Program-made: the position numbers and the translations under genes | The notes under the pieces: generated by a model | Seen by the model: only the letters and a program-made list of their open reading frames with translations | What the model was told of the DNA's origin: nothing | Database searches by the model: none | Assembly (NCBI GenBank): GCA_023442945.1 | Contig: JAEZWW010000022.1 | Location: forward strand, 1-29,512 | DNA from: Pseudomonadota bacterium | GTDB lineage: Bacteria > Pseudomonadota > Gammaproteobacteria > Burkholderiales > Burkholderiaceae_C | Direction of reading: 5' to 3' | Length of the DNA stretch: 29,512 nucleotides | Part shown: one piece after another, positions 1 through 8,119 of the stretch | Layout of the letters: each line of letters opens with the position of its first letter | How positions within the stretch are numbered: the first letter of the stretch is position 1

Positions 1-73
1 GCCCAAGGGGGCAGACCCGAAGGCGGCCGGGCCCTGGTGCGGCGGGGGCGGGGCCACGCCCGCAGCCACGCCA

Positions 74-102
74 CCGGCGGCGCGCGGTGCCGCCGGCGCG
101 CC
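74..102. other. GC-rich hairpins just downstream of the TrpX-like gene
   Basis: Just after the stop codon of the minus-strand binding-protein gene, CCGGCGGC (74-81) pairs with GCCGCCGG (89-96) around a 7-base loop. An overlapping alternative pairs 79-85 with 96-102. There is no T-tract in either direction, so this is not a standard intrinsic terminator. It may be an intercistronic RNA-stabilising or attenuating structure between the binding protein and whatever follows on the minus strand. The function is inference. Confidence 0.35.
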
Positions 103-108
103 GGGCGC

Positions 109-1092
109 TTACTTGATGACTTCGGCCGCTTCCTTGACCAGCGCGTCGGACAGCTTCACACCCTGCTTTTCAGCCGCGCCAGGGTTGACCACCAGCGACA
201 TCTTCGAGCCCACTTCCGGCACGATGGCGCCCGGCTTGGTGCCTTTGAGGATGCGGTCCACCACCTTGCCGGTCTGGCGGCCCAGGTCGTAGTAGTTCAT
301 GCCCAGGGCGGCGGTGGCGCCGCGCTTGACGGAGTCGGTGTCGGCGGCGACCAGGGGCAGCTTGGCTTCTTCGGCCACGCGCACCATGGATTCGTAGGCC
401 GACACGACGTTGTTGTCGGTGGTGGTGTAGATCACGTCGACCTTGCCGACCAGGCTCTTGGCGGCCGAGGGGATGTCCACCGTGCGCGGCGCGGCGGCTT
501 CAACCACGCTCATGCCGCGCTTTTGCAGCTCGGTCTTCAGCTCTTTGAGCACGATGGTGGAGTTGACCTCGCCCGGGCTGAAGACGTAGCCCACGCGCTT
601 GGCGCCCGGCTTGACCTTGAGCAGCAGGTCCATCTGCGCGGCCAGCGGCAGCGCGTCGGACACGCCGGTCACGTTGGTGCCCGAGGCCTTCCAGTCCTTG
701 ACCAGCTTGGCGGCGACCGGGTCGGTCACGGCGGTGAAGACCACGGGGATGGTCTTGCTGGCGGCCACGGCGGCCTGGGCGCTGGGCGTGGCGATGGCGA
801 CGATGGCGTCGACCTTGTCCCCGGCGAACTTGCGCGCGATCTGGCCCGCGGTGGCGGTGTTGCCCTGCGCGCTCTGGTAGCTCAGCTTGAGGTTCTTGCC
901 CTCTTCCCAGCCGAGCGCCTTCAGCTCGTCCTGCACGCCTTTGCGCACCGAATCGAGCGCCGGGTGATCGACGATGGCGGTGATGCCAATGGACTTGGTG
1001 CCGGTCTGGGCCTGGGCCCAGGACGTGGCGCCCAGGGCGGCCACGGCGGCCAGGGTGACGACGGCCAGACGGCGGGATGCGGTACGTGTCAT
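109..1092 (-). CDS. ABC transporter substrate-binding protein, TrpX-like
   Basis: Periplasmic binding protein of about 327 residues, of the ABC_sub_bind (TrpX/YtrR-like) family that feeds small, probably amino-acid-like ligands to an ABC importer. Residues 1-29 (MTRTASRRLAVVTLAAVAAL onward, ending AQAQ) form a Sec signal peptide. The mature part has the family's two-lobe pattern, with KSIGITAIVDHPALD near the start, IVAIATPSAQAA in lobe 1 and VDVIYTTTDNNVV in lobe 2. The ATG at 1092 is preferred over an in-frame TTG at 1125, because the signal peptide begins cleanly there. A permease and ATPase would normally follow on the minus strand, beyond the left edge, so the transporter cannot be completed here. 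The ligand is not evident from sequence, and tryptophan or tyrosine transport is only the family precedent. Confidence 0.85.
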   Translation of the reverse strand: MTRTASRRLAVVTLAAVAALGATSWAQAQTGTKSIGITAIVDHPALDSVRKGVQDELKALGWEEGKNLKLSYQSAQGNTATAGQIARKFAGDKVDAIVAIATPSAQAAVAASKTIPVVFTAVTDPVAAKLVKDWKASGTNVTGVSDALPLAAQMDLLLKVKPGAKRVGYVFSPGEVNSTIVLKELKTELQKRGMSVVEAAAPRTVDIPSAAKSLVGKVDVIYTTTDNNVVSAYESMVRVAEEAKLPLVAADTDSVKRGATAALGMNYYDLGRQTGKVVDRILKGTKPGAIVPEVGSKMSLVVNPGAAEKQGVKLSDALVKEAAEVIK

Positions 1093-1180
1093 GGGGGCAG
1101 CAACCTTTGTGCAAAGAGAGGACAAGCCTGGGATGTTCTCACAAGCGGATACAGGCAGCGAGCGTTGGCCATGGCTTCTC

Positions 1181-1231
1181 CTGATTTGATAGCTGCTTGC
1201 GCAGATTTATGTAGGGCCAGAGGCCGATTTC
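1181..1231 (+). repeat. Dispersed intergenic repeat, copy A
   Basis: Contains ATAGCTGCTTGCGCAG (core), then GTAGGGCC. The right stem is GGCC (1215-1218) and GGCC (1222-1225) with loop AGA. It lies between the divergent TrpX-like and proV genes. It belongs to the eight-copy family also found at 5299, 12051, 14318, 15601, 19664, 20913 and 23268. Confidence 0.85.
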
Positions 1232-1320
1232 ATTGATTTTTCGCCTTCCCACAGCCCGCGGCAGCCAGGGCGGCCACAGAAGCGCCAGCGCCCCGCTTCA
1301 TGCCAAAAACGCCGCAAATG

Positions 1321-1350
1321 TTGACATCTACATGCATTTGTAAATATAAT
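1321..1350 (+). promoter_or_regulatory. Consensus sigma-70 promoter of proVWX
   Basis: TTGACA (1321-1326), an 18-base spacer and TATAAT (1345-1350). Both hexamers are perfect, inside an AT-rich island in otherwise very GC-rich DNA. Transcription would start near 1357, giving a leader of about 260 nt before the proV GTG. No dedicated osmotic-control site was recognised. Confidence 0.8.
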
Positions 1351-1616
1351 AGAGGGCTTCGCCAACGGGGCGCGGCGGTCCATCCGCTCTTTTCCCCGCT
1401 GGCCGGGCGGCCACGCCGCCCATGATTTTGGTGGACTTGCTGCGCGCACCACGCCGCACATCGCCCACCCGCGGGCCTCTTGGCGCCCGCGTGAAAAACC
1501 CCATTACCCACAACCGGGCCCCGGCATTCGCACAGGCTTTCGTTGTCGGCGTCATTGGCGTCGTCTTTTGCAGCGCAGACCCCCTGCCGTGGCTGGTTCC
1601 ATCCGGAGGATTCACC

Positions 1617-2891
1617 GTGGCCAAACAAATCGAGATTGACCACCTGTTCAAGGTGTTCGGCGACGCGCCCGAAGGCGCGCTCGCCCTGGCGAGCCAGGGC
1701 CTGTCCAAACAGGCCATCGTGGCCCAGACCGGCCAGTCGATTGGCGTGTTCGACGCCAGCTTCACCATCGAGGCGGGCGAGATCTTCGTCGTCATGGGCC
1801 TGTCCGGCTCGGGCAAATCGACGCTGGTGCGTATGCTCAACCGGCTGATCGAGCCCACGGCCGGCCGCGTCGTGGTCGACGGCGAGGACATCGCCCAGTA
1901 CAACGACGCCCAGCTGCGCGAGTTCCGCCGCAAGCACATCAGCATGGTGTTCCAGTCGTTCGCTCTGTTGCCGCACCTGACGGTGCTGCAGAACACCGCC
2001 TTCGGGCTGGAGCTGGCCGGCATCCCCAAGGGCGAGCGCGACGCCGCCGCCCGCGACGCGCTGGAGCAGGTCGGCCTGGCCGTGTGGGCCGACAGTTACC
2101 CGGACGAGCTGTCCGGCGGCATGCAGCAGCGCGTGGGCCTGGCGCGCGCGCTGGCGGCCGACCCGTCGATCCTGCTGATGGACGAGGCGTTTTCCGCGCT
2201 CGACCCCATCATCCGCACCGAAATGCAGGACGAGCTGCTGCGCCTGCAGCAGATCAAGCGCCGCACCAACGTCTTCATCTCGCACGATCTGGACGAGGCC
2301 ATGCGCATCGGCGACCACATCGCCATCATGAAAGACGGGCAGGTGGAGCAGGTCGGCACGCCGGAAGACATCCTGCGCCAGCCGGCCAACGACTACGTGC
2401 GCCAGTTCGTGCGCGGCGTGGACGCGGCCGCCGTGTTCAAGGCCGCCGACATCGCGCGCAAGACGCAGGTCGAGGTGTCCGAAAGCCCCACGCGCGGCTG
2501 CCGCCCGGCCCTGAAGCGCCTGCAGGACCAGGACCGAGAATGGGCTTACGTGGTGGACACGCGCCACCAGTACCTGGGCGCCGTGTCGGCCGATTCGCTG
2601 CGCGCCGCCCTGCATGGGCACGAGGGCCCGCTGGGCCTGCGCCACGCCTTCGTCACCGAGGTCGAGCCGGTCGCCGCCGACACCCCCATCGCCGACCTGT
2701 ACAGCCGCATGGTCACGCAGCCTGCGCCGCTGCCGGTGGTGGCCGAGGACGGCCGCTTCGTCGGCACGATCAGCAAGAACACGCTGCTGAAGTTCCTCGA
2801 CCCGACCACCGACCCGCGCGGCAACCCGCTGCCCGAGCCGGCCGAAGCCGCCGCCCCTGCCGCCGAGCCCGAAGCCGCGCTGAGCGCGTGA
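1617..2891 (+). CDS. proV: Glycine betaine/proline ABC transporter ATPase ProV
   Basis: Cytoplasmic ATPase of the ProU osmoprotectant importer, 424 residues. Walker A is GLSGSGKST at about 61-69, the Q-loop glutamine about 113, the signature LSGGMQQR about 165-172, Walker B ILLMDEAFSALDP from about 185, and the switch histidine about 223 (ISHD). The C-terminal third (about 280-400) fits the tandem CBS domains that tie ProV/OpuA ATPases to ionic strength. It ends in an Ala/Pro/Glu-rich tail. The N-terminus has the ProV-type insert KQAIVAQTGQSIGVFDASF before the core. The GTG start is chosen because GGAGG (1605-1609) lies 7 bases upstream and the protein then begins like ProV (AKQIEIDHLFKVFG). 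The in-frame ATG at 1422 would add a 65-residue unrelated extension. It is first in the operon with proW and proX. Confidence 0.95.
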   Translation: MAKQIEIDHLFKVFGDAPEGALALASQGLSKQAIVAQTGQSIGVFDASFTIEAGEIFVVMGLSGSGKSTLVRMLNRLIEPTAGRVVVDGEDIAQYNDAQLREFRRKHISMVFQSFALLPHLTVLQNTAFGLELAGIPKGERDAAARDALEQVGLAVWADSYPDELSGGMQQRVGLARALAADPSILLMDEAFSALDPIIRTEMQDELLRLQQIKRRTNVFISHDLDEAMRIGDHIAIMKDGQVEQVGTPEDILRQPANDYVRQFVRGVDAAAVFKAADIARKTQVEVSESPTRGCRPALKRLQDQDREWAYVVDTRHQYLGAVSADSLRAALHGHEGPLGLRHAFVTEVEPVAADTPIADLYSRMVTQPAPLPVVAEDGRFVGTISKNTLLKFLDPTTDPRGNPLPEPAEAAAPAAEPEAALSA

Positions 2892-2933
2892 GCCCGGCCC
2901 GTTTGACGCCCTGAATTTTCTGGAGAGTCCGCC

Positions 2934-4211
2934 ATGAGCACGACCGACACATCCACCCCCACTTCCTCTACCTTCACCGACCCGTACCAGGCCGCGCCCA
3001 CCGACGGCGGCGCCACCTGGTTGGGCGGCCCCGACGCCAGCGCCGCCGCACCCATGGCCGAAGCCGCTGCCTCGGCACCTTCCACCTTCCACGACCCCTA
3101 CCAGGCCGCGCCGGTCGACGCGCACCCGGCGTGGCTGGGCGGCCCGCAGGCTGTCACCCAGGACGTGAGCGGGTCGGGCAGCGGCCTGGCCGCCGCCGGT
3201 GACGCGCCCGCGCAAGCGGCCCAGGCCGCCGACAGCGGCGCCCACACGGTGGCCGGCTGGTTCGACGGCGCGCTGCCGGTGCAGGGCTGGATCAACGACG
3301 GCCTGGGCTGGTTTGTCGACCACTTCCGCCCCGCCTTCCAGGCGCTGCGCCAGCCGGTCGATGCGCTGCTGGGCGGCGTGGAAGCGGCGCTGCTGTACCC
3401 GCCCACGTTGGTGATGATCGGCCTGCTGTCGCTGCTGGCCTGGCAGCTGGCGGGCGCGCGCATGGCCATCTTCACGGTGGTGTCGCTGCTGGTGATCGGC
3501 CTGCTGGGCATCTGGAACGAAGCCATGGTGACGCTGTCTCTGGTGCTGACCGCGCTGTCCTTCTGCGTGCTGATCGGCGTGCCGCTGGGCATCTGGCTGG
3601 CGCGCAGCGAACGCGCCAACCGCCTGGTGCGCCCGTTGCTGGACGCGATGCAGACCACGCCGGCCTTCGTCTACCTGGTGCCGGTGGTGATGCTGTTCGG
3701 CATCGGCAACGTGCCGGGCGTGATCGTGACCATCATCTTCGCGCTGGCGCCGCTGGTGCGCCTGACCAACCTGGGCATCCGCCAGGTGCGCCCGGACCTG
3801 GTGGAAGCGGCCACCGCCTACGGCGCCTCGCCCTGGCAGCTGCTGACCAAGGTCCAGCTGCCGCTGGCCATGCCGTCGATCATGGCGGGCATTAACCAGG
3901 CGCTGATGCTGAGCCTGTCGATGGTGGTCATCGCTTCGATGATCGCCGTGGGCGGCCTGGGCCTGATGGTGCTGCGCGGCATTGGCCGTTTGGACATGGG
4001 CCTGGCCAGCGTGGGCGGCCTGGGCATCGTGATCCTGGCCATCGTGCTGGACCGCCTGACGCAGGCGCTCAGCCAGCCGCAGCGCCATGGGCAGAGCTGG
4101 GCCACGCGCGGCCCGATCGGTCTGGTGCGGCGCGCGCTGGTGCGCCGCCCGGCCAGCGCCGCGGGCGATGCGCCCGCCGCCACCGCCCATCCGCAGGCCC
4201 AGCCGGCCTGA
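2934..4211 (+). CDS. proW: Glycine betaine/proline ABC transporter permease ProW
   Basis: Inner-membrane permease of ProU, 425 residues, longer than the roughly 350 of E. coli ProW. The extra length is N-terminal. Residues 1-150 are hydrophilic and Ala/Pro-rich, with a 22-residue unit repeated at about 12-33 and 50-71 (core DPYQAAP then WLGGP). Several membrane helices follow from about 158 on. The BPD-transporter EAA loop is EAATAYGASPWQLL and onward, near residues 288-310, where the ATPase ProV docks. The ATG at 2934 follows a TGGAGAG ribosome site. It lies 42 bases after proV and 23 before proX in the same transcript. The C-terminus is Arg/Ala-rich. The identity is firm from the core; the role of the repeated N-terminal unit is unknown. 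Confidence 0.93.
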   Translation: MSTTDTSTPTSSTFTDPYQAAPTDGGATWLGGPDASAAAPMAEAAASAPSTFHDPYQAAPVDAHPAWLGGPQAVTQDVSGSGSGLAAAGDAPAQAAQAADSGAHTVAGWFDGALPVQGWINDGLGWFVDHFRPAFQALRQPVDALLGGVEAALLYPPTLVMIGLLSLLAWQLAGARMAIFTVVSLLVIGLLGIWNEAMVTLSLVLTALSFCVLIGVPLGIWLARSERANRLVRPLLDAMQTTPAFVYLVPVVMLFGIGNVPGVIVTIIFALAPLVRLTNLGIRQVRPDLVEAATAYGASPWQLLTKVQLPLAMPSIMAGINQALMLSLSMVVIASMIAVGGLGLMVLRGIGRLDMGLASVGGLGIVILAIVLDRLTQALSQPQRHGQSWATRGPIGLVRRALVRRPASAAGDAPAATAHPQAQPA

Positions 4212-4234
4212 GCCCCGCATTTGAAGGAATCGCC

Positions 4235-5275
4235 ATGAACACCGTTTTGTCCCTCCGCGCCCCGCGCTGGCGCGCCGCCGGCACCGCCCTGCTGGCGCTG
4301 ACCCTGGCCGCCGCCGCGGCCCCGTCTTTCGCCGCCGACCCCAACCAACCCGGCAAGGGCGTGCGCGTGCAGCCGCTGAAAAGCACCATCGCCGAAGAAA
4401 CCTTCCAGACCCTGCTGGTGATGAAGGCGCTGGAGCGCCTGGGCTACGACGTGCAGCCGATCCGCGAGGTCGAGTACCCGACCGCCCACCTGGCCATCGC
4501 CAACGGCGACGCCACCTTCCTGGCCGACCACTGGCAGCCGCTGCACGACGACTACTACAAGAACTCGGGCGGCGACGCCAAGCTGTGGCGCGACAACGCC
4601 TATTCCGCCGACGCCATCCAGGGCTACCTGGTCGACAAGAAGACCGCCGACGCCCACGGCATCACCAACCTGCAGCAGCTGTCCGACCCGGCGATTGCCA
4701 AGCTGTTCGACACCGACGGTGACGGCAAAGCGAATCTGACGGGCTGCACGCCCGGCTGGGGCTGTGAAGCGCAGATCGAAACCCAGCTGACCGCCTACAA
4801 GCTGCGCGGCACCGTGCAGCACCAGCAGGGCAGCTACCCGGCGCTGATGGCCGACGTGATCCAGCGCTACAAGGCGGGCAAGCCGATCCTGTACTTCACC
4901 TGGACGCCCTACTGGGTCAGCAGCGTGCTGGTGCCGGGCAAGGACGTGGTCTGGCTGCAGGTGCCATTCTCGGCGCTGCCGGGCGAGCAGGCCAAGCTGG
5001 ACACCACGCTGCCCAACGGGCGCAACTACGGCTCGGTCATCAACACCCAGCGCATCCTGGCCAACCGCGCCTTCATCGACGCGCACCCGGACGCGGCCAA
5101 GCTGTTCAGCCTGATGAAGCTGCCGGTGACCGACATCACCGCGCAGAACAACGCCATGAACGACGGCCAGAGCCAGCCTGCCGACATCGAACGCCACACC
5201 GAAGGCTGGATCAAGGCGCATCAGGCGCTGTTCGACGGCTGGATCGAGCAGGCGCGCGCCGCCGCGGCGCGCTGA
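4235..5275 (+). CDS. proX: Glycine betaine-binding periplasmic protein ProX
   Basis: Periplasmic substrate-binding protein of ProU, 346 residues with a typical signal peptide (MNTVLSLRAPRWRAAGTALL onward, cleavage after SFA, about residue 33). Tryptophans expected for the aromatic cage that holds the quaternary ammonium of betaine are visible at about W100 (ADHWQPLH), W175 (CTPGWGCE) and W223/W227 (TWTPYWVSS). Cysteines at about 171 and 177 match the disulfide known in E. coli ProX. The start has a GAAGGAA ribosome site. It is the last gene of the operon. Straight after the stop, GAGGGC (5274-5279) can pair with GCCCTC (5290-5295), but no T-run follows, so termination there is uncertain. Confidence 0.95.
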   Translation: MNTVLSLRAPRWRAAGTALLALTLAAAAAPSFAADPNQPGKGVRVQPLKSTIAEETFQTLLVMKALERLGYDVQPIREVEYPTAHLAIANGDATFLADHWQPLHDDYYKNSGGDAKLWRDNAYSADAIQGYLVDKKTADAHGITNLQQLSDPAIAKLFDTDGDGKANLTGCTPGWGCEAQIETQLTAYKLRGTVQHQQGSYPALMADVIQRYKAGKPILYFTWTPYWVSSVLVPGKDVVWLQVPFSALPGEQAKLDTTLPNGRNYGSVINTQRILANRAFIDAHPDAAKLFSLMKLPVTDITAQNNAMNDGQSQPADIERHTEGWIKAHQALFDGWIEQARAAAAR

Positions 5276-5298
5276 GGGCAGGGGCAGCAGCCCTCGCT

Positions 5299-5363
5299 GG
5301 CGCCAATTACTATTAATTTAATAGCTGGTCGCGCAGATGGTTGTAGGGCCAGGCGCCAATTTC
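5299..5363 (+). repeat. Dispersed intergenic repeat, copy B
   Basis: The fullest copy. The left stem is CTATTAA (5310-5316) with TTAATAG (5318-5324), then the variant core AGCTGGTCGCGCAG, TTGTAGGGCC and a right part ending GGCGCCAATT. The same decamer GGCGCCAATT occurs at both ends (5299-5308 and 5352-5361). It lies between proX and the next gene. Confidence 0.85.
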
Positions 5364-5408
5364 TCTTCAAAACCCATTCCCGCCACCCGGCGCAGCGACA
5401 ATCACGGC

Positions 5409-5906
5409 ATGACCTGGCAACGCATTCTGACCCTCGTGATCGCCGTCGCCCTGGGCGCCGGTGCCTGGCGCGCCGGCGGCTGGGCCGGCCTGGCTTTGGC
5501 TGGCAGCGCCCTGGTGCTGTGGTTCATGCTGTACTACACGCGCCTGATCCAGGTGATGAAGCGCGCGGCCGACCGGCCCGTCGGCTACGTCGGCAGCGCG
5601 GTGATGCTCAACGCCAAGCTCAAGCCGCGCAAAAGCCTGCTGCACGTCATCGCCCTGACCCGGTCGCTTGGCCAGACGCTGTCGCCCGAAGGGACCGAGC
5701 CCGAGGTGTACCGCTGGACCGACCCGGGCGGCTCGCACGTCACGGCCGACTTCGAGGGCGGCAAACTCGTGCGCTGGCGCCTGGAGCGCCCGGACGTGCC
5801 CGTCGACGAAGCATCTGCGCCCGCGGTAAGCGAAAAGGTAACAGTCCTTGACGGCGCCCCGACAGCGCCCGCCGCGCCAGTCGACGCGCGAGCCCCGCAG
5901 GCATAA
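5409..5906 (+). CDS. Small inner-membrane protein of unknown function
   Basis: 165 residues. Residues 1-45 hold two closely spaced hydrophobic segments (ILTLVIAVALGAGAW and GLALAGSALVLWFMLYY), followed by a basic loop (RLIQVMKRAADRP), a soluble domain of about 90 residues with YVGSAVMLNAKLKPRKSLL and VYRWTDPGGSHVTADFEGGK, and an Ala/Pro-rich tail. The soluble part recalls small outer-membrane-assembly-like folds that read a G-x-V-type strand, but I do not recognise a named family. Start at the ATG at 5409; the longer open frame from 5337 would begin inside repeat B. It precedes ilvE in the same direction by 93 bases. A conserved Burkholderiales membrane protein is the most that can be said. 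Confidence 0.7.
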   Translation: MTWQRILTLVIAVALGAGAWRAGGWAGLALAGSALVLWFMLYYTRLIQVMKRAADRPVGYVGSAVMLNAKLKPRKSLLHVIALTRSLGQTLSPEGTEPEVYRWTDPGGSHVTADFEGGKLVRWRLERPDVPVDEASAPAVSEKVTVLDGAPTAPAAPVDARAPQA

Positions 5907-5909
5907 AAT
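5881..5909 (+). promoter_or_regulatory. Candidate promoter for ilvE
   Basis: TCGACG (5881-5886), a 17-base spacer and TAAAAT (5904-5909), overlapping the end of the preceding gene. The -10 is good and the -35 matches four of six positions. It leaves a 5' leader of about 85 nt before the ilvE ATG. Confidence 0.4.
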
Positions 5910-5999
5910 CGCCGGTTAACCTTTTGGCTGGCGCGGGCATTCTGGCGCCGGTTGACCGCGCGAGCACCGCGCACGCACCCAGGGACTTCAGAGACCGCC

Positions 6000-6938
6000 A
6001 TGAGCACCCCACCTCTTTCGATGGCCGACCGCGACGGCAAGATCTGGTTTGATGGTCAACTGGTGGAATGGCGCGACGCCAAGATCCACGTGCTGACGCA
6101 CACCCTGCACTACGGCTGCGGCGCTTTCGAAGGCGTGCGGGCGTACAACACGGTGAACGGTACCGCGATTTTCAGGTTACAAGAACACACGCAGCGCCTG
6201 TTCAACAGCGCGAAGATTCTGCGCATGCAGATTCCCTTCACCCAGGATCAGGTCAACGATGCGCAAAAGGAAGTGGTGCGCACCAACCAGTTGAAAAGCG
6301 CCTACCTGCGCCCGCTGACCTGGATCGGCTCCGAAAAGCTGGGCGTCAGCCCCAAGGGCAACACCATCCACCTGATGGTCGCGGCCTGGGAATGGGGCGC
6401 CTACCTGGGCGAAGAGGGTCTGAAGCGCGGTATCCGCGTCAAAACCAGCAGCTACAACCGCCACCACGTCAACATCACCATGACGCAGGCCAAGGCCGTG
6501 AGCAACTACAGCAACTCGATCCTCGCCAACATGGAAGCGCTGGACGACGGCTACGACGAAGCGCTGCTGCTGGACACCAGCGGCTTCGTCAGCGAAGGCG
6601 CGGGCGAGAACGTGTTTGTCGTCAAGGACGGCGTGGTCTACACGCCCGATCTGTCGGCCGGCGCGCTGAACGGCATCACGCGCAACACCGTGCTGCACAT
6701 CTGCGAGGACCTGGGTATCCCACTGGTGCAAAAGCGCATCACGCGCGACGAGTGTTACATCGCCGACGAGATGTTCTTCACCGGCACGGCCGCTGAAGTC
6801 ACGCCCATCCGCGAACTGGACCGCATCGAGATCGGCGCCGGCCAGCGCGGCCCGGTCACCGAGAAGATCCAGAACGCGTTTTTTGACATCGTCAACGGAC
6901 GCAATCCGAAATACGCCCACTGGCTGACCAAGGTATAA
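6000..6938 (+). CDS. ilvE: Branched-chain amino-acid aminotransferase
   Basis: PLP-dependent class IV aminotransferase, 312 residues, that interconverts Leu, Ile and Val with their 2-oxo acids using 2-oxoglutarate/glutamate in the cytosol. Family motifs run in order: IWFDGQLVEWRDAKIHVLTH and YGCGAFEGVRAY near the N-terminus, the PLP-lysine region TQAKAVSNYSNSILANMEA, DEALLLDTSGFVSEGAGENV, and the C-terminal phosphate-binding part ITRDECYIADEMFFTGTAAE. The length matches E. coli IlvE (309). The ATG at 6000 gives the normal N-terminus. Downstream, 50 bases separate it from a glycosyltransferase gene. In relatives ilvE is, from memory, followed closely by a CHCC zinc-finger gene, as here apart from the glycosyltransferase between them. 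Confidence 0.95.
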   Translation: MSTPPLSMADRDGKIWFDGQLVEWRDAKIHVLTHTLHYGCGAFEGVRAYNTVNGTAIFRLQEHTQRLFNSAKILRMQIPFTQDQVNDAQKEVVRTNQLKSAYLRPLTWIGSEKLGVSPKGNTIHLMVAAWEWGAYLGEEGLKRGIRVKTSSYNRHHVNITMTQAKAVSNYSNSILANMEALDDGYDEALLLDTSGFVSEGAGENVFVVKDGVVYTPDLSAGALNGITRNTVLHICEDLGIPLVQKRITRDECYIADEMFFTGTAAEVTPIRELDRIEIGAGQRGPVTEKIQNAFFDIVNGRNPKYAHWLTKV

Positions 6939-6988
6939 CTGGACCGAAGACACGGTTCAGCGCAGGCCGTCGGCCCAGCGCCCAGGCC

Positions 6989-8038
6989 ATGCGTATCGCG
7001 CACCTGATCCTCACACGCCACTTCGCAGGCAGCGAACGCCACGCGATTGAGTTGGCCAATGCGCAGTCACGCGAGCACGACGTCGCGCTCGTCCTGCGCC
7101 GCGGCGCCGCTGGCACCCACGAAGACGCTTACGCCGACCTGGTGGACCCGCGCGTTCAGCTGGTGTTGGTGCCGGACTGGCTCCCATGGTGGCACGCGGC
7201 GCGCGCGCTGCGCCGCCTGCAACCCGACGTCGCCCACGCCCACCTCAGCGCCGCCTGCCGCGCCCTGCGTGCGGTGCCGGGCCTGTGTCTGCGCGTCGCC
7301 ACCCTGCACATCCGCTACAAGCCGCAGCAGCACGCCGACCTGGACGCGCTGGTCGCCATCGCGCCCTGGCAGTTGTGCGACATCCCGGACCCGCTGCGCC
7401 AGCACACCACGCAGATCGACAACTGGATCCTGCCGCACACACCGGCCCCCGACGCCCGCGCGCGGCTGCGCGAACAGCACGGCATCCCGCAGGACGCGTG
7501 GGTGTTCGGCGCCATGGGCCGCGCCGAGGCGAGCAAGGGCTTTGACACCTTGATCGACGCTTTCGAGCAGGCGAACCTGCCCAATTGCTGGCTGGTGGTG
7601 GTCGGCCACGGCTCGTCGCTGGCCAAGCTGCAACGGCGCTCGGGTGAGCGGGTGATCACGCCCGGCTTTTCGCGCGAGCCCAAGGATTGGCTGAGCGCCT
7701 TCGACGCCTTCGTCAGCCCCGCCCGGTCAGAGCCTTTCGGCCTGGTGCTGCTGGAAGCCATGCAGGCCGGCTTGCCGATCATCGCCACCCGCACCGAAGG
7801 CGCCCTGCACCTGGCGGAGGCCATGGAACCGGTCTCGGTCCCGATCGACGACCGCGCGGCGCTGATGGCCGCCCTGGAACAGATGGCGGCCGAGCGCCCA
7901 GGTCGACGCGCCTACCCGGTCGAGCGCTTCGACGTCGCCGGCAAGCTGCGCGAGCTGGAGACCTTCTACCTGCGCGAGCTGGACCTGCAACGCCGCGTGC
8001 CCGCCGTGCGGCCCCAGGCGGCGCCCGACCCGCAGTAA
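6989..8038 (+). CDS. Glycosyltransferase family 4 (GT-B fold)
   Basis: Cytoplasmic or membrane-associated retaining glycosyltransferase of 349 residues, probably acting on LPS core or O-antigen intermediates. The N-terminal domain starts MRIAHLILTRHFAGSERHAI, the typical GT4 acceptor-domain opening with the Gly-Ser loop. The C-terminal nucleotide-sugar domain has FGAMGRAEASKGFDTLIDAF, with the lysine about 183 that contacts the donor phosphate, and the E-x7-E signature at E248 and E256 (EPFGLVLLE), followed by GLPIIATRTEG. The ATG at 6989 has no strong ribosome site. The donor and acceptor cannot be read from sequence. The LPS role is inferred from the ligase-like gene two genes downstream. 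Confidence 0.85.
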   Translation: MRIAHLILTRHFAGSERHAIELANAQSREHDVALVLRRGAAGTHEDAYADLVDPRVQLVLVPDWLPWWHAARALRRLQPDVAHAHLSAACRALRAVPGLCLRVATLHIRYKPQQHADLDALVAIAPWQLCDIPDPLRQHTTQIDNWILPHTPAPDARARLREQHGIPQDAWVFGAMGRAEASKGFDTLIDAFEQANLPNCWLVVVGHGSSLAKLQRRSGERVITPGFSREPKDWLSAFDAFVSPARSEPFGLVLLEAMQAGLPIIATRTEGALHLAEAMEPVSVPIDDRAALMAALEQMAAERPGRRAYPVERFDVAGKLRELETFYLRELDLQRRVPAVRPQAAPDPQ

Positions 8039-8119
8039 AACGTTGGACAATAGCGGGATCGCCGCCGCGCTGCCCATCCTGGGCGCCGTTCAGGCCCCTT
8101 CTTTCGAACCCGTTCACCG

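Larger units (their letters stand above)
1093..1616. other. 524-bp divergent intergenic region upstream of proV
   Basis: No convincing gene lies here. From left to right it holds the upstream region of the TrpX-like gene (no clear promoter seen), copy A of the dispersed repeat (1181-1231), an AT-rich sigma-70 promoter pointing right (1321-1350) and a leader of about 260 nt before proV. In the leader, CGCGGGC (1470-1476) pairs with GCCCGCG (1485-1491) around an 8-base loop, followed by TGAAAAACCCC. The frame of proV stays open upstream to an ATG at 1422, but the GTG at 1617 has the better ribosome site. Confidence 0.6.

Noticed and set aside
37..1236. A 399-codon plus-strand frame over the TrpX-like gene
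   Set aside because: Shadow of the minus-strand gene, which has a clear signal peptide and family pattern. The frame has low-complexity composition.
1422..1616. N-terminal extension of ProV from ATG 1422
   Set aside because: The GTG at 1617 has a GGAGG site and the normal ProV N-terminus; the extension resembles nothing in the family.
1230..4220. A 996-codon open frame on the minus strand opposite proV and proW
   Set aside because: It is antisense to two certain genes. The translation is dominated by His, Gln, Arg and Gly, as expected from the complement of GC-rich codons, and shows no domain or ribosome site.
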